A stretch of DNA of 17,908 nucleotides. It comes from Porticoccaceae bacterium UBA4026. Its GTDB lineage: Bacteria > Pseudomonadota > Gammaproteobacteria > Pseudomonadales > Porticoccaceae. Below the pieces are notes generated by a model that made no database searches, was not told where the DNA came from, and was given only the letters and a program-made list of their open reading frames with translations. Within the stretch, counting starts at the first letter, position 1. Every line of letters starts with the position of its first letter. This document shows positions 9,063-15,571 of this stretch, one piece after another. Location of the stretch: the NCBI GenBank assembly GCA_002382445.1, contig DGAQ01000058.1:16098-34005 (forward strand). The letters are read 5' to 3'. A program made the position numbers and the translations under genes.

Positions 9063-10067
9063 TTAGATATGCCACATTTCATGCATTGGGAGTTTTGACA
9101 CTTGGGGTTGACCCTTTTTATTGATTAAATTTAAAGGCGATAAATTATCTTGAAATAAGTAGCGTTTATAGTCCTCTTCAGAGATATGTGGGGCAAACAA
9201 TTGTATGAAATCTTTCATGTATTTACGCAAGAAAAGATTCTTATTAAATGCTAGCCATGTCGTGCAGCGGGGTAATATGTTCTTCGTAGAATAACCAATG
9301 AGATCTCGGTCTGCTTGAGGGTCAAATGCCATGCCGGCAATAATCCCCACGCCAAATCCGCGCTTAACATAGGTCTTGATAATATCTGCATTTCGGGCAG
9401 TAAACACAATGTTCGGCTCAAGTTTCTCTGCCCGACAGCTGTTAACGAAGGATGAGTTTCCTTTCTCGCCTGCATGATAGGTAACTATAGGATATTTAGT
9501 GAGATCGGTTAAGGTCGGTTTTACCAAGTCACCCAATGGGTGTTCCTGAGGGAATAAGAGAACTCTATCCCATTGGTAGCAGGGTATTTTGATAATGTCA
9601 GCACCCAACTCTTCATTACCTGACGCAATAGCAAAATCAACGATTTGCTTGTTCAGTAGCTCTATAACGTGGTCGGTCGATCCCTGTTGGAGATCAATTC
9701 TGAGATTTGGGTATTGTTTGTGAAAATTCAAAAAGACCTGCGGCAATACATACTGAGCCTGGGTTTGGGTGGTAGCAATAGTGAAGCTGCCATGGGTATG
9801 GGCACTAGAGTCGGACGTCAGGCGCTTAATATTATTAACTTCTTGTAAGACTTTTCGTGAACGATTGATGATTTCTTCACCCAACGTAGTTATGCCCACT
9901 AACTGTTTTCCGTTTCGTTCAAATATTTTTATTTGTAATTCATCCTCTAAGAGCCTCAGCTGTTTGCTGATACCCGGTTGAGAAGTATAAATTTTGGCCG
10001 CTGCTGCAGTGATGCTTAAGTTGTTATCAGCGATTGCAATGAGGTATTTTAATTGGTGCAATTTCAT
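9063..10067 (-). CDS. cysB: CysB, LysR-type activator of cysteine regulon
   Basis: CysB activates sulfate assimilation genes when N-acetylserine is present and sulfide is low. Counting from ATG 10067, the 334-residue protein starts MKLHQLKYL like E. coli CysB (MKLQQLRY), with the winged-helix segment TSQPGISKQLRLLEDEL at about 28-44. T100 and T102 in the segment IATTQTQAQY align with inducer-pocket threonines of enterobacterial CysB. The late stretch ADIIKTYVKRGFGVGIIAGMA is also CysB-like. An in-frame GTG at 10109 is unlikely because it lies within the predicted promoter; ATG 10073 is possible. There is no good ribosome site. A perfect met box sits directly upstream of the start. Confidence 0.94.
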   Translation of the reverse strand: MKLHQLKYLIAIADNNLSITAAAAKIYTSQPGISKQLRLLEDELQIKIFERNGKQLVGITTLGEEIINRSRKVLQEVNNIKRLTSDSSAHTHGSFTIATTQTQAQYVLPQVFLNFHKQYPNLRIDLQQGSTDHVIELLNKQIVDFAIASGNEELGADIIKIPCYQWDRVLLFPQEHPLGDLVKPTLTDLTKYPIVTYHAGEKGNSSFVNSCRAEKLEPNIVFTARNADIIKTYVKRGFGVGIIAGMAFDPQADRDLIGYSTKNILPRCTTWLAFNKNLFLRKYMKDFIQLFAPHISEEDYKRYLFQDNLSPLNLINKKGQPQVSKLPMHEMWHI

Positions 10068-10083
10068 AGCCATGTAGACGTCT
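10068..10083. promoter_or_regulatory. Candidate MetJ operator at the cysB start
   Basis: Two adjacent boxes, AGCCATGT (5/8) and a perfect AGACGTCT (8/8, 10076-10083), abut the cysB start codon. They lie in a larger near-palindrome of 20 bp (10070-10089), CCATGTAGACGTCTAAATGG, with one mismatched pair. On the cysB strand the site lies between the predicted transcription start (about 10095) and the ATG, so a bound repressor would block transcription near its start. The MetJ assignment is inferred from the match to the site next to metJ. Confidence 0.65.
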
Positions 10084-10101
10084 AAATGGAAAGGCGCCCA
10101 A

Positions 10102-10129
10102 TTTATCACAGAGCGGCCGACAGTGCCAA
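10102..10129 (-). promoter_or_regulatory. Predicted cysB promoter
   Basis: On the minus strand, TTGGCA (10129-10124; 5/6 to the -35 consensus) and GATAAA (10107-10102; 4/6 to the -10) are separated by 16 bases. Transcription would begin near 10095, giving a leader of roughly 25 bases that contains the met box. Sequence-only prediction. Confidence 0.45.
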
Positions 10130-10147
10130 TATTTTTAGAGAAAATAT
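10129..10147. repeat. 7-bp inverted repeat in the cysB-cobA spacer
   Basis: ATATTTT (10129-10135) and AAAATAT (10141-10147) form a perfect inverted repeat with a 5-base gap. It touches the predicted cysB -35 element and lies upstream of cobA. This is the position and general form of a LysR-family operator, so CysB binding for autoregulation or cobA activation is possible. AT-rich sequence makes chance repeats common. Confidence 0.3.
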
Positions 10148-10202
10148 CTAAAAGAGCTGATTCCCTTAGGTTATAACGTAGAGCTTTTACTTATTTATAT
10201 TT

Positions 10203-10218
10203 AGCCATCTAGACGTTC
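10203..10218. promoter_or_regulatory. Candidate MetJ operator on the cobA promoter
   Basis: Adjacent boxes AGCCATCT and AGACGTTC each match the met box at 6 of 8 positions. Immediately upstream is TATATT (10196-10201), a 5/6 match to a -10 element with no recognisable -35 in front, as at activator-dependent promoters. If that -10 is used, the boxes cover the transcription start of cobA-cysK, an ideal place for a repressor. MetJ is inferred. Confidence 0.6.
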
Positions 10219-10229
10219 ATAGTGACCTT

Positions 10230-11135
10230 ATGAAATACTCTATCTCCACATTAAATTTTTTTGCAAGAGAATGCCTTTCAGCTATGGAGTCTTTTGTTGC
10301 TCAGTGGGTCAATGATTCTGATCGGACTCCTCAAGTCAGAGAAAAAGTATATCTCGTTGGTGGTGGACCGGGTGATCCTGATTTATTGACCGTTAAAGCG
10401 CTTAAGTTACTGCAAAAAGCAGAAGTGGTTTTATATGACGCTTTAATCAGTCCGGAAATACTTAATTTAGTCAATCCGAAGGCGCTCTTGGTTAGCGTCG
10501 GTAAAAGAGCCAATAATCATAGTAAAAAACAGCATGAGATTAACCAATTACTGGTCAAGTACGGTAAGCAAAAGAGAGGAGTGGTTCGTTTAAAGGGCGG
10601 GGATCCATTTATTTATGGTCGTGGAGGTGAAGAGTTGCAAGCTTTAATAGCCGCGGGTATCGACTTCGAAGTTGTACCGGGTATTACTGCAGCCTCTGGC
10701 TGTGCGAGCTATGCAGGAATTCCTCTCACTCATCGTGAGCACTCTCAAACGGTCATGTTTGTCACAGCCCAGTGTAAGAATTCGCAAGAAAACATAGACT
10801 GGACTAGTATTGCTAGGCAGAATCAGACGGTTGTGGTGTACATGGGCTTGTTAAAAAATGATGTTCTTGCCCAGCAATTGATTGCCTATGGCCGTTGTCC
10901 CAATACGCCTGTCGCCATTATCGAGAATGGAACGACTAGAGCACAAAGGGTCATTACGGGGACGCTAGGTTGCCTCACTGAAATGGTTGAAGAGCAACAG
11001 GTGATATCGCCCGCGTTAATGATTATCGGCGAGGTCGTTGCTCTGGCCCATCAACTAGATTGGTATCCCAACAATCAATTGATTCAACATATGAGTAAAA
11101 TGAAACCAGTTTATAAACTAAGAGAGGCAGTTTAG
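10230..11135 (+). CDS. cobA: Uroporphyrinogen-III C-methyltransferase (SUMT, CobA/CysG-C type)
   Basis: This enzyme uses SAM to methylate uroporphyrinogen III to precorrin-2, the first step towards siroheme. Family motifs are VYLVGGGPGDPDLLT (40-54), RLKGGDPFIYGRGGEE (120-135), VPGITAASG (149-157) and PLTHR (165-169). Unlike E. coli CysG, the protein has no precorrin-2 dehydrogenase/ferrochelatase domain, so those steps must come from another gene outside the window. There is a 38-residue N-terminal tail before the first motif; ATG 10284 would shorten it by 18 residues. The gene precedes cysK by 4 bases and lies beside cysB, so its role is clearly siroheme for CysI. Confidence 0.93.
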   Translation: MKYSISTLNFFARECLSAMESFVAQWVNDSDRTPQVREKVYLVGGGPGDPDLLTVKALKLLQKAEVVLYDALISPEILNLVNPKALLVSVGKRANNHSKKQHEINQLLVKYGKQKRGVVRLKGGDPFIYGRGGEELQALIAAGIDFEVVPGITAASGCASYAGIPLTHREHSQTVMFVTAQCKNSQENIDWTSIARQNQTVVVYMGLLKNDVLAQQLIAYGRCPNTPVAIIENGTTRAQRVITGTLGCLTEMVEEQQVISPALMIIGEVVALAHQLDWYPNNQLIQHMSKMKPVYKLREAV

Positions 11136-11139
11136 CGTC

Positions 11140-12105
11140 ATGACACAGATTCATAATTCGATATTAGACACCATTGGTAATACACCTGTGGTAAAAATCA
11201 ATCGGCTTGGCGCAAGGCAGGTTAACTTGTTCGTCAAGCTTGAATATTTTAACCCTCTAGGATCAGTTAAAGATCGCCTAGCATTTGCGATTATTAATGA
11301 CGCCGAACAAAAGGGCCGACTAGAGGCTGGGCAAACGGTGATAGAGGCGACCTCAGGAAATACAGGTATTGCCCTTGCCATGGTTTGTGCCGTTAAGGGC
11401 TATCCCTTTGTTGCGGTGATGACAGAGACCTTTTCTATAGAGCGGCGAAAAATCATGCGTGCCCTTGGTGCTAAGGTTGTGCTGACCCCAGCAGCTGAGC
11501 GCGGAACCGGTATGGTAAGAATTGCTAAAGAACTCGCTGACAAAAACGGATGGTTTTTAGCCAGTCAATTTGAAAATCAAGCTAATCCTGAATATCACCG
11601 TAATACGACAGCACCCGAAATATTACGAACCTTTGCGGGACTGCCTCTAGACTACTTTGTTAGTGGTTATGGAACCGGTGGAACAATCACGGGTGTTGGT
11701 GAGGTTCTGAAAATCGCTCGACCGAATATAAAAATTATTGGTACCGAGCCAGAAGGTGCAGCCTTACTCAGTGGTAACGACTGGCAGCCTCACAAGATTC
11801 AAGGTTGGACACCTGACTTTATTCCCGCAGTGTTGAATCAAGATATTTGTGATGATATTGTTCCTGTTAGCGATATTTTAGCTAGGGATACAGCGCTGGC
11901 ACTTGCACGAAATGAAGGAATTTTCTGTGGAATATCAGCCGGAGCTACTTTCGCGGCGGCACTGAAGGTCGCTGAAACGGCACCAGAAGGTTCTTCTATT
12001 CTAGCCATCTTGCCAGATACTGGAGAGCGCTATTTAAGCACTTTTTTGTTTGAGGATATTGAAGAGGGTTCAGATGAAGAGATTTTGGCAACCCTTGACC
12101 GCTAG
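11140..12105 (+). CDS. cysK: Cysteine synthase (O-acetylserine sulfhydrylase), CysK type
   Basis: This PLP enzyme joins sulfide and O-acetylserine to make cysteine, the step after CysJI. It has 321 residues, as usual for CysK. The PLP lysine is K44 in PLGSVKDR, the substrate-binding loop is TSGNTG (71-76), the phosphate loop is GTGGT (178-182), and the C-terminal signature is PDTGERYLST (292-301). The PLGSVKDR and PDTGERYLS forms differ from E. coli CysK (PSFSVK, PSSGERYLS), so a CysM-like substrate range cannot be ruled out; the overall pattern still favours CysK. It is 4 bases after cobA and probably cotranscribed. A 100-bp spacer separates it from the next gene. Confidence 0.9.
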   Translation: MTQIHNSILDTIGNTPVVKINRLGARQVNLFVKLEYFNPLGSVKDRLAFAIINDAEQKGRLEAGQTVIEATSGNTGIALAMVCAVKGYPFVAVMTETFSIERRKIMRALGAKVVLTPAAERGTGMVRIAKELADKNGWFLASQFENQANPEYHRNTTAPEILRTFAGLPLDYFVSGYGTGGTITGVGEVLKIARPNIKIIGTEPEGAALLSGNDWQPHKIQGWTPDFIPAVLNQDICDDIVPVSDILARDTALALARNEGIFCGISAGATFAAALKVAETAPEGSSILAILPDTGERYLSTFLFEDIEEGSDEEILATLDR

Positions 12106-12205
12106 AAGCCTAGTGGCATCGACCTGAGTTGCTTAGGGCTATTTCATGGGGTAACCTGATCCGCCAGTATGGTAACAATATCTCTCCATCCCTGAGGTAG
12201 ACAGA

Positions 12206-12874
12206 ATGGTCAAACCAGATTCCTTTATCCCTTTAGTATTTGCTGTTCAGGAAGAGCGGCTAATGGAGGCCTCGGCGGCCCTATTCTATGAGCAGATGTC
12301 CAAGCGCCGGTCAGTACGCGACTTTTCTGACCGGCCAATTCCTCGGTCTGTCCTTGAGCACGCAGTATTGGCCGCAGGCTCTGCACCTAGTGGTGCCAAC
12401 ATGCAGCCCTGGCATTTTGTAGTGGTTCAGGATCCGACAGTAAAAAAGCAGATTCGTGAGGCTGCAGAAATAGAAGAGCGAGAGCTATATGACAACCGGG
12501 CGTCTGACGAATGGCTGCAGGCTTTGGCTCCATTGGGAACAGACGCGAACAAACCGTTTCTAGAAAGGGCACCAGCCTTGATTGCGATATTTCTTAAAAA
12601 GGTGACCATTGATGAAGCGGGTGTTAAGCACAAAAACTACTACCCTTCAGAGTCAGTTGGTATTGCCACTGGTATGTTAATCACTGCTTTACACCAGGCG
12701 GGTTTGGGTACACTTACTCATACACCCAGCCCGATGAAATTTTTAACTAAGATTCTTGATCGGCCCAGTCATGAGCGACCATTTCTATTGCTGGTAGTAG
12801 GTTACCCCGCTATGGGCGCGTTGGTGCCAAATATTGAGCGTTTGCCGCTTGGTGAAATTGTTACATTTATGTAG
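12206..12874 (+). CDS. Nitroreductase-family flavoprotein, iodotyrosine deiodinase-like
   Basis: This 222-residue protein belongs to the FMN nitroreductase superfamily (RRSVRDFSDRPIP at 34-46, SAPSGANMQPWHF at 59-71). It resembles iodotyrosine deiodinase rather than nitroaromatic reductases. The active-site lid residues that bind the amino-acid part of halotyrosine are present as E91, Y95 and K116, with the family's E-x3-Y spacing and 21 residues from Y to K. The later motifs HYY/NYYPSESVGIATG-like and THTPSPMKFL fit too. The likely reaction is FMN-dependent reductive dehalogenation of halogenated tyrosine. ATG 12206 has GAGGT at 12194-12198; ATG 12263 is an alternative. It stands alone after cysK; no link to sulfur metabolism is evident. 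Confidence 0.8.
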   Translation: MVKPDSFIPLVFAVQEERLMEASAALFYEQMSKRRSVRDFSDRPIPRSVLEHAVLAAGSAPSGANMQPWHFVVVQDPTVKKQIREAAEIEERELYDNRASDEWLQALAPLGTDANKPFLERAPALIAIFLKKVTIDEAGVKHKNYYPSESVGIATGMLITALHQAGLGTLTHTPSPMKFLTKILDRPSHERPFLLLVVGYPAMGALVPNIERLPLGEIVTFM

Positions 12875-12927
12875 ATAGATCCTGGTTGGGCTATCTAAAG
12901 AAGATATCATTTTGAAAGGGCATGCCT

Positions 12928-13224
12928 TTAGCTTCTGCCGGTATTACCTTTGTCTTCCATTTCTTGGGCGTAGTCATTGTTAGTTTTACGTAGATCATCG
13001 TCTGCCGGCAGCGGTTGGCCAGTATAGGCATGTAAAAACGCTTCACACAGCAGTTCGCTGTTAGTTGCATGCCGGAGATTGCTGATTTGACGACGCGTAC
13101 GCTCATCAGTCAGTATTTTCAGCACACTGAAGGGAATAGACACGGTAACTTTTTTGACCTTGTCTTTCTTTTCACCATGCTCGATGTATGGATTGATAAA
13201 ATCTCCGTTCCACTTCTTAGCCAT
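12928..13224 (-). CDS. metJ: MetJ, methionine repressor
   Basis: MetJ is a ribbon-helix-helix repressor that binds tandem met boxes with SAM as corepressor. The protein has 98 residues. The DNA-contacting ribbon KKVTVSIP is at 24-31 (K25 and T27 match the E. coli contact residues), followed by LKILTDERTRRQ and the SAM-binding core SNLRHATNSELLCEAF (48-63), nearly identical to E. coli. ATG 13224 matches the E. coli N-terminus (MAEWSGEY against MAKKWNGDF) and has AGAGGT 4 bases upstream, so the in-frame ATG at 13245 is less likely. The C-terminal tail after about residue 80 is shorter and unlike E. coli MetJ. It is divergent from metB. Confidence 0.95.
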   Translation of the reverse strand: MAKKWNGDFINPYIEHGEKKDKVKKVTVSIPFSVLKILTDERTRRQISNLRHATNSELLCEAFLHAYTGQPLPADDDLRKTNNDYAQEMEDKGNTGRS

Positions 13225-13267
13225 GCTTACCTCTACCTCATTCACTTTAGTTATTGTAGCTTACTTT

Positions 13268-13283
13268 AGCCATCTATACATCT
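13268..13283. promoter_or_regulatory. MetJ operator, metJ-proximal
   Basis: Adjacent boxes AGCCATCT and ATACATCT match the met box at 6 of 8 positions each. They lie 44 bases upstream of the metJ start and abut the -35 element of the metB promoter, so a bound repressor could act on both genes. This is the arrangement expected for metJ autoregulation. Confidence 0.7.
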
Positions 13284-13310
13284 TGACTTGATAAACTCAG
13301 GTGCTAAAAT
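13283..13310 (+). promoter_or_regulatory. Predicted metB promoter
   Basis: TTGACT (13283-13288, 5/6) and TAAAAT (13305-13310, 5/6) are 16 bases apart. Transcription would start near 13317, exactly where the met box array begins. The leader of about 70 bases ends with an AAGGA ribosome site (13374-13378) 7 bases before the ATG. Confidence 0.65.
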
Positions 13311-13315
13311 GCTAT

Positions 13316-13339
13316 GGATGTTTAGACGTCTACACGTCT
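13316..13339. promoter_or_regulatory. MetJ operator, metB-proximal (three tandem boxes)
   Basis: Three contiguous 8-bp elements read GGATGTTT (5/8), AGACGTCT (8/8) and ACACGTCT (7/8). This is the strongest met box array in the window. It begins at the predicted metB transcription start, so MetJ bound there would block initiation. It serves as the internal reference for the weaker sites elsewhere. Confidence 0.85.
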
Positions 13340-13385
13340 TTTGTGTATAAAGTAAACAACAATAGATCAATTTAAGGAAATCTCT

Positions 13386-14627
13386 ATGACAACCAGCAAG
13401 GCCACCCTTTCCGTTAGAGCGGGAATTGACGTCGATAGCCAATACGGGGCTGTCACACCGCCTCTGTATCTATCAAGTAATTTTACTTTCGAAGATTTCG
13501 CTAAGCCCAGAAAATATGATTATTCTCGATCAGGGAACCCAACTCGAGATATGCTGGGAAAAGCGTTGGCAGAATTAGAGAACGGTTATGATGGCGTAAT
13601 CACGTCCAGCGGTATGTCGGCGATTTACTTGGTGACACATCTGCTTAGCAAGGGCGACCTCATAGTGGCGCCTCATGATTGTTATGGTGGTAGCTATAGA
13701 TTGTTTAATTCGTTAAAAGATAGGGGTATTTTCGAGGTGATTTTTATCGATCAGGGCGACCCCAAAGCGGTTGCAGATGCCCTCGCCTTAAAGCCCAAAT
13801 TAATCTGGATAGAAACCCCCAGCAATCCTTTGTTGAGAGTCGTAGATATCGCCAAAATCTGTCAGCAGGCTGGCAGTGATGTCATCAGGGTCGCCGATAA
13901 TACTTTCCTTTCGCCAATACTTCAGCAACCCCTAGACTTGGGCGCCGATATTGTTGTTCATTCAACCACTAAATATATTAATGGCCACAGCGATGTCGTC
14001 GGTGGGGCGGTTATCGCTAAAACCCAAAGCCTTCACGAACAGCTGGCTTGGTGGGCGAATTGCACAGGTATTACGGGCTCTCCTTTTGATAGCTTCATCA
14101 CCACGCGAGGCCTGAGAACACTCGGTGTTAGAATTCGACAGCATGTAGAGAATGCTGAAAAGGTAGTTGATTATCTTAATCAACACCCGTTGATTGAAAC
14201 GGTTTTTTATCCAGGTCTTAAAGATCACCCAACCCATCAAATAGCAGCAAAGCAACAAAATGGATTTGGCGCCATGTTTTCATTTTGCTTAAATCTAGAT
14301 AGAGTTTGTCTGAAAGCCTTTGTTAATAACCTTGAATATTTTTCTTTGGCCGAGTCATTGGGAGGGGTGGAGAGTCTCATTTGTCATCCAGTGACCATGA
14401 CTCACGCAGCGATGAGCCAGCAAGCTCTTAAAGAGGCGGGGATAGAGGCAAATTTATTGCGTCTATCGGTAGGTATAGAAGATGTTAATGATCTAATTAA
14501 TGATCTTGATTATGCTTTGAAAAAAAGTCAGCTAAAGAGTTTGACTGGTGCTCCAGTGGTGAAACTGGCTAAGGGCTCGAAACCTCAGGCTGAGGTAAGT
14601 CCGAGAATAATAGAGGCCTTAAGCTAG
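13386..14627 (+). CDS. metB: MetB, cystathionine gamma-synthase
   Basis: MetB is a PLP enzyme that joins cysteine to an activated homoserine ester to give cystathionine, the entry of sulfur into methionine. It follows E. coli MetB throughout: YSRSGNPTRD (46-55), APHDCYGGSYRLF (95-107), ETPSNPLLRVVDIAKIC (143-159), DNTFLSP (171-177), the PLP lysine K196 in HSTTKYINGHSD, and FSLAESLGGVESL late in the protein. It has 413 residues, about 32 more than the point where the E. coli protein ends; the added tail is basic and has no recognised motif. There is no metL behind it, unlike the E. coli metBL operon. Its 3' end overlaps the convergent lysR gene by 9 bases. Confidence 0.93.
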   Translation: MTTSKATLSVRAGIDVDSQYGAVTPPLYLSSNFTFEDFAKPRKYDYSRSGNPTRDMLGKALAELENGYDGVITSSGMSAIYLVTHLLSKGDLIVAPHDCYGGSYRLFNSLKDRGIFEVIFIDQGDPKAVADALALKPKLIWIETPSNPLLRVVDIAKICQQAGSDVIRVADNTFLSPILQQPLDLGADIVVHSTTKYINGHSDVVGGAVIAKTQSLHEQLAWWANCTGITGSPFDSFITTRGLRTLGVRIRQHVENAEKVVDYLNQHPLIETVFYPGLKDHPTHQIAAKQQNGFGAMFSFCLNLDRVCLKAFVNNLEYFSLAESLGGVESLICHPVTMTHAAMSQQALKEAGIEANLLRLSVGIEDVNDLINDLDYALKKSQLKSLTGAPVVKLAKGSKPQAEVSPRIIEALS

Positions 14628-15473
14628 CCCTGTCTTGAGAAATTCTGCCAGCAGATGCAATGCCTCATTTTTCTTATTTCGACTAGTAAAAATAAGACTG
14701 ATGCCCACCTCACCAAGATCGGGAAAGCGGGGCGATGAACCTAGTATTGTCAAATTATCTGGGACGGTGCTTTTTGCCAGTACAGTGACCCCCAAACCCT
14801 CTTGAATGGCGTACTGAATGCCGGTTAGATCTGGGTTGGTATAGACGATTTGCCAAGGCTGTTTAGACTGATTAAGAACGCTGATTGCCCTATTTCGATA
14901 AATGCAGCCTTGAGATGCGACTATCAAAGGCACAACCGACACTCTTTGGGCGTTGAGGATCGAGCCGGACACCCACACCAAAGGGTCTGTTTTAACTAAA
15001 TCAGAGTTCTCTACGGTGGCGTCATCTTCCAGCGCCAGGATTAAATCGTGGCTTGCTTTACCAGCCTTGGTCAGCAGATTTTTACTCAGCTCACAGTTTA
15101 CTTCTAGGGTCACGTTAGGATATGCCTTGGCAAATCGACTCACTATTTTGGGTAATAATACGGTGGCAAATTCACTGGGGATGCCTAGTCTTATCTTTCC
15201 TCTTACCGTACTTTTGGAAAATTCACCAACCGCTAGGTCGTTCAGCGATAGTATCTGATTGGCGTAGTCATATAGCCTAATTCCGGCCTCTGACAAGTCC
15301 ATTGTTTTTCCGGTTCTAACCAGTAATGTTTCATCGACAAGCTGTTCAAGGCGCTGAATTTGTAGACTTATGGCGGGTTGTGAACGACCTAACAATTCGC
15401 CAGCCTTGGTTACGCTGTTTAGCTGAGCGACGGATACAAACGACCGCAGCAAGTCCATGGGCAGGTTCTTCAT
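14619..15473 (-). CDS. LysR-type regulator, LrhA/HexA-like
   Basis: This 284-residue protein has an N-terminal winged helix (MDLLRSFVSVAQLNSVTKAG, then SQPAISLQIQRLEQL at about 31-45) and a C-terminal effector-binding domain. The N-terminal pattern and the AIQEGLGVTVLAKS stretch resemble LrhA/HexA-type LysR proteins more than GcvA. It is divergent from gcvTHP with a 143-bp spacer holding an inverted repeat, so control of gcvTHP and of itself is the simplest guess. No ligand can be read from the sequence. The start ATG 15473 has only a distant AGGA. Its stop lies within the metB 3' end. Confidence 0.85.
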   Translation of the reverse strand: MKNLPMDLLRSFVSVAQLNSVTKAGELLGRSQPAISLQIQRLEQLVDETLLVRTGKTMDLSEAGIRLYDYANQILSLNDLAVGEFSKSTVRGKIRLGIPSEFATVLLPKIVSRFAKAYPNVTLEVNCELSKNLLTKAGKASHDLILALEDDATVENSDLVKTDPLVWVSGSILNAQRVSVVPLIVASQGCIYRNRAISVLNQSKQPWQIVYTNPDLTGIQYAIQEGLGVTVLAKSTVPDNLTILGSSPRFPDLGEVGISLIFTSRNKKNEALHLLAEFLKTGLA

Positions 15474-15509
15474 ATATGATCTTTGGTCCTGAGTGACTAA
15501 TTAAGTATT

Positions 15510-15533
15510 TATAATGTAAATAATAACATTATA
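15510..15533. promoter_or_regulatory. Inverted repeat, candidate LysR operator upstream of gcvT
   Basis: TATAATGT (15510-15517) and ACATTATA (15526-15533) form a perfect 8-bp inverted repeat with an 8-base gap. It ends 9 bases before the predicted gcvT -35 element, about -45 to -68 from the predicted start, where LysR activators usually bind. The divergent LysR gene starts about 40 bases away on the other side. Confidence 0.5.
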
Positions 15534-15542
15534 GGTATTAAT

Positions 15543-15571
15543 TTAACATATTGGTGATAGCGCCTTATTAT
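15543..15571 (+). promoter_or_regulatory. Predicted gcvTHP promoter
   Basis: TTAACA (15543-15548, 5/6) and TATTAT (15566-15571, 5/6) are spaced by 17 bases. Transcription would start near 15578, leaving a leader of about 39 bases with an AAGGA site at 15601-15605. The leader is too short for a glycine riboswitch. Confidence 0.55.

Noticed and set aside
10068..10109. Longer CysB starting at GTG 10109
   Set aside because: The extra 14 residues are absent from CysB proteins, the GTG has no ribosome site, and the region holds the predicted promoter and met box.
12872..12897. 7-bp inverted repeat TAGATAG/CTATCTA between the nitroreductase gene and metJ
   Set aside because: The loop is long (12 bases), the stem is AT-rich, and no T-run follows on either strand, so I do not call a terminator.
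13311..13385. Possible SAM riboswitch in the metB leader
   Set aside because: The leader is about 70 bases, has no multi-stem fold that I can find, and contains a clear tandem met box array instead.
13962..14258. 98-codon antisense frame inside metB, and similar antisense frames in other genes
   Set aside because: They lie wholly inside well-conserved genes, have no recognisable domain and no ribosome site; they are shadows of the real coding frames.
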